Positions 49,973 through 57,558 of a stretch of 64,000 nucleotides of DNA are shown one piece after another. Position numbers and translations under genes: made by a program. The notes beneath the pieces were generated by a model. The model had not been told where the DNA came from, made no database searches, and saw only the letters and a program-made list of their open reading frames with translations. Within the stretch, counting starts at the first letter, position 1. Every line of letters begins with the position of its first letter. Location of the stretch: the NCBI RefSeq assembly GCF_012184415.1, contig NZ_VTOX01000002.1, positions 682,001-746,000 on the forward strand, given 5' to 3'. The DNA is from Ramlibacter lithotrophicus (GTDB lineage: Bacteria; Pseudomonadota; Gammaproteobacteria; Burkholderiales; Burkholderiaceae_C).

Positions 49973-50898
49973 GTCCACAGGTGCAATCCCTTCAACAAGG
50001 CGCGCGCGCCGGCGAACAGCAGCACGCCGATCACCAGCCGGCGGATCATGACGCCGTCCAGGCGATCGAGCAGGCGCACGCCGATGCGCGCACCGAGCAT
50101 CATGCCCGCCACCGAAGGCACGGCGATCATCGGCAGCACGGCACCCTTGTGCAGGTAGACCCAGGCCGCGGAGGAGTCGACCAGCGACAGCACCACGCTC
50201 GACGTTCCCGCCGCCAGCTTCACCGGCGCTCCCATCAGCAGCGTGAGCACCGGCACGTTGGCCCAGCCGGCCCCGATGCCGAACATGCCGGCCATCACGC
50301 CGATCACGGTGAAGCTCAGCATGCCGGCAAAGGTGCGATGCACCTGCCAGCGCACGGCCCGCCCGGAAGCGCCATCGACGAAGACGCCGTGCAGCCCGAG
50401 CGCGGACGCCAGCGGATCGGCTCGCGCCGCGAGCGGCTGCTGCGCCTTCGGCGACGCGATCATCAGCGCCACGATCCCGAGCACCAGTCCGCCGAGCAGG
50501 ACCTGGATGACGTCCGCCGGCAGCGCCAGCCCCAGCATCGCGCCGGCGATCGAGCTCATGGAGGCGAGCAGGGCCAGCGGCAGCGTCAGGCGCAGGCTGC
50601 CCAGCCCGCTGCGCAGGAGGCTGGGTCCGGCGGCCAGCGCGCTCGCGAGCGCCACCAGCAGGCCGGCGCCGCGCACGAAGTCGAGGTGGAACGGGAAGAA
50701 GCTGCCCACGATCGGCACGAACAGCGTGCCGCCGCCGATGCCGGCGGGGACCGCCACGATGCCGATCAGGAAGCAGGTGACGAACAGGCCCAGCGGCCAC
50801 AGCCACCACGCGGTGGCGGCCTGCGCTCCCCCGGCATGGGCCGAGGCGCTGGCGAGCGCGAGGCCGCACGCGAGCGCACCGGCGGCAGCCGTGCGCAT
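49969..50898 (-). CDS. TauE/SafE-family sulfite/sulfur exporter
   Basis: 309 aa with a leader peptide-like N terminus and eight or more membrane segments. VPAGIGGGTLFVPIVGSFFP and GMFGIGAGWANVPVLTLLMGAPVKLAAGTS are the two duplicated family motifs. It likely exports sulfite or sulfoacetate, matching the neighbouring TusA/DsrE/YeeE genes. The start at 50898 is preferred over longer frames, which lack a ribosome site. Confidence 0.82.
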   Translation of the reverse strand: MRTAAAGALACGLALASASAHAGGAQAATAWWLWPLGLFVTCFLIGIVAVPAGIGGGTLFVPIVGSFFPFHLDFVRGAGLLVALASALAAGPSLLRSGLGSLRLTLPLALLASMSSIAGAMLGLALPADVIQVLLGGLVLGIVALMIASPKAQQPLAARADPLASALGLHGVFVDGASGRAVRWQVHRTFAGMLSFTVIGVMAGMFGIGAGWANVPVLTLLMGAPVKLAAGTSSVVLSLVDSSAAWVYLHKGAVLPMIAVPSVAGMMLGARIGVRLLDRLDGVMIRRLVIGVLLFAGARALLKGLHLWT

Positions 50899-51135
50899 CA
50901 GCGGCCCGCTCCGCGCGTCGTCCACGCGTGGCGCACCGCGTTGCAAAGGGGTCGCGCTGGCTCCGGCATCGGCTCGTCCTTCGTTCGCGGCGCCGCGCGC
51001 CGCCGCCCCGCGAGTCGGCGACCCGCCCGGAGCAGTTGCGATTAGGCGCACCAGCGCCTGTCGCGTCCATCCCCGGCAGGGGGGATGCGCCGCACTACCC
51101 GAAAGGGGAATGGCCGGCAACAATCGGCCCGGCCA

Positions 51136-51942
51136 TCAGCGCCGGGGTGCGCCGCGAAGCAGCTCCGCGCGCAGTTCCGCGAGCTTCGCCTTGAGCCGGC
51201 GCTGGTTTTCGGGGCCGACGCGCAGCAGGATCTTCTGCCCCGCGGACAACGACTCGAGCGCCGGGTCGGCATACTCGTAGCGCACCCAAGGCTGCTGCGA
51301 CGCCACCGTGCCCTTGACCTCCACCAGCTGCACCGGCAGCGGGTCGGGCGGCCGCGGCGTCGCCAGCAGCAGGTCGATCACCTCGACCATCCGGCGATGG
51401 AAGGACTTGCCGGGAAAGCCGAGTTCGAGGTAGGCGGCCTGCAGCAGCGGGTACATGCGCGCGTAGAGCTGCACGGCCGCCGCGGCATCGACGCCTTCGG
51501 CCAGCAGCACGAACGGCGTGTAGCGCGCGCCGTTGTCCGCGGCGATCACCGCAGATCCGCCCTCCTCCTGCACGGTGAACTTCCCGGCCGTGGGCGTGAC
51601 CGGCCACATGAGCGGCGGCGCATGCGCGCGACCGAGATTGTCAACAGTGGCGACGAACCGCCGCGGGAAGTCGTCGGTAACGACCAGTGCCGTGCGGCCA
51701 AGCAGTTCCGTGAGCGCGCCCGCGACGTCCGCGGCCGCGAGCGGCGCCGCCGGGGCCTCCGGCTCCAGCGGGGGAAGCGCCGGCTGGGAGGCGGGCGGCT
51801 GCGCAGGCGCGGCCACCACCGGTTCAGGCGCCTGCGTGCCGGGGCGGCCCAGCCAGCCGGTCTGCCACAGGAACGCCAGGACAGCCACCGCCGCCGCCGC
51901 CCCCATCAGCACGATCCTCCTGCCGCCCATGGTTTGCATCAT
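51136..51942 (-). CDS. DUF3014 domain protein
   Basis: About 268 aa, with one N-terminal membrane helix (IVLMGAAAAVAVLAFLWQTGW), a Pro/Ala linker and a C-terminal DUF3014 domain: DDFPRRFVATVDNLGRAHAPPLMWPV, FTVQEEGG, YTPFVLLAEGVDAAAAVQLYARMYPLL and KSFHRRMVEVIDLLLATP. Function unknown. Starts at ATG 51942 or 51939 (MMQTMGG); the weak GAAGGG site does not decide. Confidence 0.78.
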   Translation of the reverse strand: MMQTMGGRRIVLMGAAAAVAVLAFLWQTGWLGRPGTQAPEPVVAAPAQPPASQPALPPLEPEAPAAPLAAADVAGALTELLGRTALVVTDDFPRRFVATVDNLGRAHAPPLMWPVTPTAGKFTVQEEGGSAVIAADNGARYTPFVLLAEGVDAAAAVQLYARMYPLLQAAYLELGFPGKSFHRRMVEVIDLLLATPRPPDPLPVQLVEVKGTVASQQPWVRYEYADPALESLSAGQKILLRVGPENQRRLKAKLAELRAELLRGAPRR

Positions 51943-52032
51943 CCCTTCGTGGTCTGCGTTCCAATGTAATGGCATCGCGGGCATGGCGGCCCCGCGCAAA
52001 CCCGCAAGGGTGCGAGCCGCGACGCGACGTTT

Positions 52033-52060
52033 TTGCTTCATTTGTACAAATACGTACAAT
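52033..52060 (+). promoter_or_regulatory. Sigma70-type promoter of the candidate sRNA
   Basis: -35 TTGCTT (52033-52038) and -10 TACAAT (52055-52060) are 16 bp apart. The -10 lies inside an inverted repeat TTGTAC-AAATAC-GTACAA, which could be a regulator site. Confidence 0.6.
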
Positions 52061-52066
52061 GGCGGT

Positions 52067-52147
52067 GCGGCTTCGAGCAGCCGCGAGCGAAGACTTCATA
52101 GAACCAAGGAGCAGATTCAAGCCTCCCTTCCAGGAGGCTTCTTTTTT
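52067..52147 (+). ncRNA. Candidate small RNA (about 80 nt)
   Basis: Between the promoter at 52033-52060 and a rho-independent terminator at 52119-52147 lies a unit of about 80 nt. The 5' end can fold GCGGCT-TCGAGC-AGCCGC (6 bp), then a single-stranded stretch with an AAGGAG-like segment precedes the terminator. An in-frame reading exists across it but would run through the terminator and T-run, so a non-coding transcript or a leader peptide of the next gene is more likely. The start point is predicted only. Confidence 0.5.
52119..52147 (+). terminator. Rho-independent terminator of the candidate sRNA
   Basis: AAGCCTCC and GGAGGCTT form an 8-bp stem with a CTTCCA loop, directly followed by CTTTTTT. 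Strong by position and U-tract. Confidence 0.85.
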
Positions 52148-52187
52148 GACCGGTCCCCGGCCCGACCCTGCCCTGCTGGAGCCATCC

Positions 52188-52433
52188 GTGACAACCGAAG
52201 AACCTGGACCGCAGGTCAAGTGGGTGCTGCACCCGGCCGACGGCGGCCGCCTGCTGAAGCTGGACCTGCCCGCCTGCGAGCAGCAGGTGCCGGCCGAAGG
52301 CGACGTGATCGTGCGGCCGTTCCTGGTCGACGCGGCCACGCTGCGTCCGGTCCCGGTGCGGGTGGTCCAGCGCCTCGAATGGCATCATTCCGGCAGTCCC
52401 AGCTTCGTCGTCGTCGTGCGCAGCGACGGCTGA
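52188..52433 (+). CDS. Small hypothetical protein (81 aa)
   Basis: GTG 52188 has CTGGAG 6-7 nt upstream. The compact sequence, with alternating charged and hydrophobic residues (GPQVKWVLHPADGGRLLKLDLPACEQQVP, VVQRLEWHHSGSPSFVVVVR), suggests a small beta-rich domain. No family recognised. It lies between the candidate sRNA and otsB and may share a transcript with otsB, 96 bp away. Confidence 0.55.
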   Translation: MTTEEPGPQVKWVLHPADGGRLLKLDLPACEQQVPAEGDVIVRPFLVDAATLRPVPVRVVQRLEWHHSGSPSFVVVVRSDG

Positions 52434-52529
52434 CCCAGCGCCGCCGTCCATGACGGCTCGCACCGGTCAGGCAGGCGGATCCCGGCCGCGTCCGGCGCCC
52501 CGGCGGCGGCCCCCAGAGAGGAGAACTTC

Positions 52530-53315
52530 ATGCTTCCAAAGCCGGCAGCGCACGCGCGAATGCCGCATCTCCTGCAACCGTCCGGCGAGGACGCACTCGC
52601 CGCCGTGCTGCGGCGCTCCCCGCTGCTGGCGTTCGACTTCGACGGCACGTTGACGCCGATCGTCGCCACGCCCGACCAGGCGCGGATCTCGCAGGCCGTC
52701 TCGGGCAAGTTGCAGCGGCTGGCGAGCCGGCTGCCGGTGGCGATCGTCACCGGCCGGCGGGTGGACGACGTCCGGCCGCGGCTGGGCTTCCAGCCGCACT
52801 TCGTCGTCGGCAACCACGGCGCCGAGATGGACGAGGCCGATGTCGCGCAGGCCGCCGGCGCGCTGCAGGAGGTCCGCGGCGAGCTGGAGCGGCGCGAAGT
52901 GGAACTTACACGCGCCGGCATCATGGTGGAGGACAAGGGGCTTTCGCTGGCGCTGCACTACCGGCTGTCGCGGCGGCCCGACGAAGCGCTGGCGCTGATC
53001 CGCGAAGTGCTGCGCCCGGCGCAGCCGCGCTGCCGCACCTTCTCGGGAAAGATGGTGGAAAACGTGGTGCCGGCGGATGCGCCCGACAAGGCGCTGGCCG
53101 TGCACCGGCTGGTGGCGCACTGCAACGTCTCCTGCGCGATCTTCGTGGGTGACGACGTCAACGACGAGCCGGTGTTCGCATCGGCTCCGCGCGACTGGCT
53201 GACGATCCGCGTCGGCAGGGCCCCCGACTCCCGGGCCGGCTACTTCCTCGACAGCACCGCCGAAGTGGGGCTGCTGCTCGATCGCATGCTCGTACACCTG
53301 GGCCAGCCCGGCTGA
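52530..53315 (+). CDS. otsB: Trehalose-6-phosphate phosphatase
   Basis: 261 aa HAD-superfamily phosphatase. Motif I LLAFDFDGTLTPI, the cap region GRRVDDVRPRL, and motif III/IV FVGDDVNDEPVF with the Lys in DKALAVHRL fit OtsB. It removes phosphate from trehalose-6-phosphate in the cytoplasm. AGAGGAG precedes ATG 52530 by 7 nt. No otsA synthase is in the window, so the pathway partner lies elsewhere. A GC stem with CCTTTCCC follows the gene. Confidence 0.9.
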   Translation: MLPKPAAHARMPHLLQPSGEDALAAVLRRSPLLAFDFDGTLTPIVATPDQARISQAVSGKLQRLASRLPVAIVTGRRVDDVRPRLGFQPHFVVGNHGAEMDEADVAQAAGALQEVRGELERREVELTRAGIMVEDKGLSLALHYRLSRRPDEALALIREVLRPAQPRCRTFSGKMVENVVPADAPDKALAVHRLVAHCNVSCAIFVGDDVNDEPVFASAPRDWLTIRVGRAPDSRAGYFLDSTAEVGLLLDRMLVHLGQPG

Positions 53316-53334
53316 CCGCATGCCGGCACATCGC

Positions 53335-53362
53335 CCCCGGCGAGCGCCGGGGCCTTTCCCTT
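53335..53362 (+). terminator. Terminator-like hairpin behind otsB
   Basis: CCCCGGC-GAGC-GCCGGGG (7 bp) followed by CCTTTCCCTT, 19 nt behind the otsB stop. U-content is moderate, so it may be a weak intrinsic terminator. Confidence 0.5.
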
Positions 53363-53377
53363 GCACCTCCTTGTTCG

Positions 53378-54544
53378 ATGAACCTGCCTTCCCTCGCCAC
53401 GCACGCGACCGAGTTCGCCTACCTCGGCCTCGTGGCGGCCCTGCTGGTCGTACCGAAGATCCTGCAGCGCTTGCGCATCCCGGCGCCGCTCACGGCATTC
53501 GGCTTCGGCATAGCCGCGGGGCTGGTCGTGCAGGGGCTGGGCGGCGATCCGACGCTGGCGCTGCTCTCGACGCTCGGCATCTCGTCGCTGTTCCTGTTCG
53601 CCGGCCTCGAGATCGAGCTGGCGGCCTTCCACCGCGGCCGCTGGCCGTTGGCGGCGCACCTGGTGCTGCGGGCGGCCGCGCTGGCAAGCGGTGCGTGGGC
53701 CGGGGTGCACTTTGCCGGCATGGCGTGGCAGGCAGCCTGCCTGCTGGCGCTGGCGCTGTTGACGCCGTCGACCGGCTTCATCCTCGACACCCTCGGCCAG
53801 CAGGGACTGGACGAGGAGGAGCGCTTCTGGGTCGCCGCGAAGGCCGTGGGCGGGGAGATCCTGGCGCTGCTGGTGCTGTTCGTCGTCGTGCAGTCCGGCT
53901 CGGCCGCGACGCTCGCGATCTCGGGCGCCGCGCTGGTCGCCATGGTCGCCCTGCTGCCGCTGCTGTTCATGGTGCTGGGACGCCACGTCCTGCCGCATGC
54001 GCCCGGTTCCGAGTTCTCGCTGCTGGTGCTGGTGGGGCTGGTCGCCGCGTTCATCACCAAGCAGCTGGGCGTGTACTACCTGGTGGGGGCCTTCCTCACC
54101 GGCTTCGTGGCCAGGCTCCTGCGCGAACGCATGCCGCTGCTCGCGTCCGACGACAACCTGCGGGCCGTGCGGCTGTTCGCGTCCTTCTTCGTCCCGTTCT
54201 ACTTCTTCCACAGCGGCAGCGTGATTCCGCCGCAGGCCTTCCAGTGGCAGGCGCTGGCGCTCGGGCTCGCGATCTCGGCCGTGGTGCTGCCGGCCCGCAT
54301 CGGCGTCAACTGGCTGCAGCGCCGCATCGTGTTCCACGAAAAGGCGCGCAGCAGCCTGCGCGTGTCGGTGGCGCTGGCACCGACGCTGATCTTCACGCTG
54401 GTGCTCGCCGGCATCCTGCGCGAGCGCTACGGCATCCCGGACGTGCTGTACGGCGCGCTGCTGGTGTATGCGTGCGCGAGCACCGCGCTGCCTTCGTTCC
54501 TCAAGGGCAGGACCGTCGACTTCGACCCCGCGCGGGTCGGCTGA
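53378..54544 (+). CDS. Cation:proton antiporter, CPA2/Kef-like
   Basis: 388 aa, eleven to twelve membrane helices, no C-terminal TrkA_N domain. FLFAGLEIELAAFHRG and ALLTPSTGFILDTLGQQGLDEEERF correspond to the CPA2 transport core. It should exchange K+ or Na+ for H+. Together with OtsB and MgtC-like neighbours it fits an osmotic/ionic stress region. Confidence 0.85.
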   Translation: MNLPSLATHATEFAYLGLVAALLVVPKILQRLRIPAPLTAFGFGIAAGLVVQGLGGDPTLALLSTLGISSLFLFAGLEIELAAFHRGRWPLAAHLVLRAAALASGAWAGVHFAGMAWQAACLLALALLTPSTGFILDTLGQQGLDEEERFWVAAKAVGGEILALLVLFVVVQSGSAATLAISGAALVAMVALLPLLFMVLGRHVLPHAPGSEFSLLVLVGLVAAFITKQLGVYYLVGAFLTGFVARLLRERMPLLASDDNLRAVRLFASFFVPFYFFHSGSVIPPQAFQWQALALGLAISAVVLPARIGVNWLQRRIVFHEKARSSLRVSVALAPTLIFTLVLAGILRERYGIPDVLYGALLVYACASTALPSFLKGRTVDFDPARVG

Positions 54545-54553
54545 AGGCGGCCG

Positions 54554-54748
54554 CTAGGGCGCGCGCAAGGTGGCCTGGTTGATCGCGATGGCGTGCACCA
54601 CCGCGGCCACCAGCGCGGCGTCCTGCCGCTGCGGGTTGACTTCGCGCACGATCTCGAGCGCGCAATCGAGCTGCTCGCGTGCCAGCGCGGCCGCGGTTTC
54701 GAGGCTTTTCTGCCAGGCGGGATTCAGTTCAGCGGGATGGGCTTCCAT
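54554..54748 (-). CDS. Small hypothetical helical protein (64 aa)
   Basis: ATG 54748 is preceded by ACGGAGGCACGC, a strong ribosome site. MEAHPAELNPAWQKSLETAAALAREQLDCALEIVREVNPQRQDAALVAAVVHAIAINQATL is amphipathic and mostly helical. No family. Convergent with the antiporter and divergent from the MgtC/SapB gene. Confidence 0.65.
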   Translation of the reverse strand: MEAHPAELNPAWQKSLETAAALAREQLDCALEIVREVNPQRQDAALVAAVVHAIAINQATLRAP

Positions 54749-54799
54749 GCGTGCCTCCGTGGGATCCCCTCAGGGTACGCCGCCGGGCGCGGTGGGACA

Positions 54800-56113
54800 A
54801 TGGCCGTTCGACAGTCCAGCAACAGACCACTTCCGACCGTGCCCGAGAGCGAACTCAATGCGACCGTGCCGGCCCTGGCGGCCGCCCTGGCCGTGGGCCT
54901 CGTCGTCGGCCTGGAACGCGGCTGGCGCAACCGGGAGCTGCCCGAAGGCGGGCGCGTCGCCGGCCTGCGGACCTTCGCGCTGATCGGGCTGCTGGGCGGC
55001 GCGCTCGCCGTGCCCGGCTTGCCCGACCTGTGGGCCGGGGTCGGACTGGCCGGCGTGGCCCTGCTCTTCGCCGTCTCCTGGCAGCCCTCGGCGAGCGCCG
55101 CCGGCAGCCTGAGCATCACCACGGCGATCGCGGCACTGGCGACCTTCGCGCTGGGCGCGCTCGCCGCGCGGGGCCACGCCGTCGTGGCACTCGCCGCTGC
55201 CGTGGTGGTGGCCCTGCTGCTGGACCTGAAGGAGGAACTGCACGGCTGGCTGCGGCTCATGCAGCCCGAAGAGCTCAACGCGGTCCTGCAGCTGGGAGTG
55301 CTCTCGGCGGTGATCCTGCCGCTGCTGCCCGACGAGGGATACGGTCCCTACAACGCCATCAATCCGTTCAAGCTGTGGCTCGCCGTCATCCTGGTGGCGG
55401 CGCTGTCGCTGCTGGGCCGCGTCGCGTCGCGACTGCGCGGCGAGCAGCAGGGCCTCCTGTGGGTGGGCCTGCTCGGCGGCCTGGCCTCCTCCACCGCCGC
55501 CTCGCTCTCGCTGTCACGCGTCGCGCGCACCGAGCCGCGCCTCGGGCTGCCCGCCTCGGCCGCGATCGTGGCGGCCTCCGGCGTGATGTTCCTGCGCATG
55601 GCGGTGGTGATCAGCGCGCTGGAGCCGGCGCTGGCGCCGCGGCTGGGCGGCTATCTCGTGGTCCTGGGGATCACCACCTTCGGCGCCGCTGCCCTGCTGT
55701 GGCGCCGCCGGGACCGCGGCGACGACGCGACGGTGCCGGCTCAGGCCAGGCTCTTCGACCTGGGCACGGCCGTGGGCTTCGGCGTGGCGCTGGGCGTGAT
55801 CGCCGTGCTGGTTCGCGCCGGCAAGGAAGGCCTGGGCGACGCCGGCATCTTCGCGGTGGCGTTCCTGTCGGGGCTGGCCGACGTCGACGCGATCGTCATC
55901 TCCGCCGTGCAGATGCACGCGCAGGAAGAACTGGGCGCCGCCGCCACGGCCACGGCGATCCTGCTGGCGGCGCTGGCCAACATGGTGGTCAAGGGCGGCA
56001 TGGCCTGGACCATCGCCGGCCGCGGCGTCGGCCGCCGGGTCGCGGCGGCGTTCGGCGCGGTGGCCTGCGTGGGCGTGGCCGCCGCGGCGCTCGCGTCGTT
56101 GATCGCCCGCTGA
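54800..56113 (+). CDS. MgtC/SapB-family membrane protein with DUF4010
   Basis: 437 aa from ATG 54800; GTG 54839 is an alternative. The MgtC-like N-terminal part (AAALAVGLVVGLERGWRNRE, GGRVAGLRTFALIGLLGGAL) precedes a longer DUF4010 region (LLWVGLLGGLASSTAASLSLSRVART, GIFAVAFLSGLADVDAIVIS). Such proteins are ten-helix membrane proteins of uncertain transport function. A separate promoter may lie in the 51-bp gap to the divergent 64-aa gene. Confidence 0.82.
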   Translation: MAVRQSSNRPLPTVPESELNATVPALAAALAVGLVVGLERGWRNRELPEGGRVAGLRTFALIGLLGGALAVPGLPDLWAGVGLAGVALLFAVSWQPSASAAGSLSITTAIAALATFALGALAARGHAVVALAAAVVVALLLDLKEELHGWLRLMQPEELNAVLQLGVLSAVILPLLPDEGYGPYNAINPFKLWLAVILVAALSLLGRVASRLRGEQQGLLWVGLLGGLASSTAASLSLSRVARTEPRLGLPASAAIVAASGVMFLRMAVVISALEPALAPRLGGYLVVLGITTFGAAALLWRRRDRGDDATVPAQARLFDLGTAVGFGVALGVIAVLVRAGKEGLGDAGIFAVAFLSGLADVDAIVISAVQMHAQEELGAAATATAILLAALANMVVKGGMAWTIAGRGVGRRVAAAFGAVACVGVAAAALASLIAR

Positions 56114-56124
56114 GCGGTGCCGGG

Positions 56125-56152
56125 TTGCACGGCGCGCGCAGCGACCTATCAT
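56125..56152 (+). promoter_or_regulatory. Sigma70-type promoter of the 66-aa gene
   Basis: TTGCAC (56125-56130) and TATCAT (56147-56152) are 16 bp apart, 31 nt before ATG 56183. Confidence 0.55.
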
Positions 56153-56182
56153 CAATACACGCATGGCCTCTGGAGTTGCGCA

Positions 56183-56383
56183 ATGAGCAGCAAGCATCAA
56201 TCCGCCGAGTCGCCGTATGAAGCCGCGCTGGCCGAGGAAAGGCTGAAGTGGAAGCGGCTCGACCTGCCGCAGCCGGACGTCAACGAGCAGCTCAAGGCCT
56301 GCGCCGAGTGGACCGCGGCGGCCGAACGCGCGCGCGCGGTTGCACGCAGGATGCAGGAAAACCGCGACGCCAGCCCGGCGTAG
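56183..56383 (+). CDS. Small hypothetical charged protein (66 aa)
   Basis: ATG 56183 follows TGGAG at 7 nt. The protein is highly charged and helical (SPYEAALAEERLKWKRLDLPQPDVNEQLKACAEWTAAAERARAVARR) without signal or membrane segment. No family. Good TTGCAC/TATCAT promoter upstream. Confidence 0.6.
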   Translation: MSSKHQSAESPYEAALAEERLKWKRLDLPQPDVNEQLKACAEWTAAAERARAVARRMQENRDASPA

Positions 56384-56606
56384 CAGCGCCGCACCCGGTG
56401 GCGATCGCTTCAGTTCGCGATGTGACACGCCACCTCACCTAGGGAAAGCACCAGCGCTTTCGGGCGGCCGGTCGGTTGACGTTCGCCCTGGCAAGTCTCT
56501 ACCCTTGGGCCTCCGTGCCGCGGCTCACTGCCGCGCGCGACAAGAGCAGCCGCGCGCCTTCCGGCGTGCCACTGATTCCGGTCCCAGAACATACGCAGGA
56601 GCACCC

Positions 56607-57557
56607 ATGAAGCCAGTGAAGTCCACGAAGATCGTCCTCGCCGCCGCCGCGGGCCTCGCCCTCGCGCTGCCGGCAGCCGCGCAGCAGGTCACGCTCATGA
56701 CGGGACCGCAAGGCGGCTCGTGGGTTCCGCTGGGCGGGGCGCTCAAGCACATGTGGGAGAAGGCCGTTCCCGGGCTGCAGATCCAGCAGACGCCGGGCGC
56801 GGGCATCGCCAACGTGCGCGGCGTCGACGAGGGCAAGGCCCAGATCGGCTTCGCCAACTCCTCGACCACGGTGGACGGACTCGCCGGGCGGGCGCCGTAC
56901 CCGAAGAAGGTGACGAAGGTCTGCCAGGTGGCCAACCTCTATCCGCAGTACTTCCAGGTGGCGGCGCTCGCCGACGCCAAGGTCAACTCGTACGCCGACC
57001 TCAAGGGCAAGACCCTCGTGACGCAGCCCAAGGGCAACACCGCCGAGGCGCTCACCGCCGAGATCCTCAAGCTCAACGGGCTGTCCTACCAGTCGCTGGC
57101 CAAGGCGAACTTCCAGGCCTCCTACACCGACGCGGTGGCCCTCATGAAGGACGGCCATGCGCAGGTGATGACGCTCGGCACCACCGCCCCCGCTTCGGCC
57201 GTGATGGACCTGGCGAGCGCGCGGGACATGAAGCTGGTGCCGGTGGACGACAAGACGATGGACGCCCTGCGCAAGGAAAACCCGGGCTACCAGAAGCTCA
57301 CCATCAAGGCCGGGACCTATCCCAAGCAGGACAAGGACGTGCCAGTCATCGGGTATTCGACCCACATCGTGGCCGCGTGCGACCTGCCCGAGGATGCCGT
57401 CTACAAGATGACCAAGGCGATGGCGGAGAACGTCGACGCGATGGCCGCAGTGGTCAAGCCGATCGGCGGCCTCACGCCCAAGGCGATGGCGGCGGACATC
57501 GGCATCCCGCTCCACAAGGGCGCGGCGAAGTTCTACAAGGAAGCCGGCGCGATCTGA
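56607..57557 (+). CDS. TAXI-type TRAP transporter binding protein
   Basis: 316 aa. Signal peptide ending LPAAAQ, then VTLMTGPQGGSWVPLGGALKHMWEKA, the TAXI start, and FANSSTTVDGLAG. It is the periplasmic receptor of a TRAP system; substrates of TAXI proteins are often glutamate-like or aromatic acids, here unknown. GCAGGAG precedes the ATG. The permease begins 1 bp behind the stop region. A possible promoter TTGACG...TACCCT lies about 130 bp upstream. Confidence 0.88.
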   Translation: MKPVKSTKIVLAAAAGLALALPAAAQQVTLMTGPQGGSWVPLGGALKHMWEKAVPGLQIQQTPGAGIANVRGVDEGKAQIGFANSSTTVDGLAGRAPYPKKVTKVCQVANLYPQYFQVAALADAKVNSYADLKGKTLVTQPKGNTAEALTAEILKLNGLSYQSLAKANFQASYTDAVALMKDGHAQVMTLGTTAPASAVMDLASARDMKLVPVDDKTMDALRKENPGYQKLTIKAGTYPKQDKDVPVIGYSTHIVAACDLPEDAVYKMTKAMAENVDAMAAVVKPIGGLTPKAMAADIGIPLHKGAAKFYKEAGAI

Positions 57558-57558
57558 G

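Noticed and set aside
49499..51110. GGGTAGTG / CACTACCC elements near the sulfur cluster as NarL/Fnr-type sites
   Set aside because: Only two loose matches at different distances from starts; no consistent spacing, so not enough to claim a regulatory site.
52062..52433. Coding frame from ATG 52062 into the 81-aa gene
   Set aside because: It would translate through a terminator with a T6 run and has no ribosome site before the ATG; GTG 52188 has one.
25393..57130. TCCTAC boxes at about 25396, 29101, 31148 and 57120
   Set aside because: They lie inside coding sequences, in Ser-Tyr codons, without the 23-bp partner and -10 box, so they are background occurrences rather than promoter copies.
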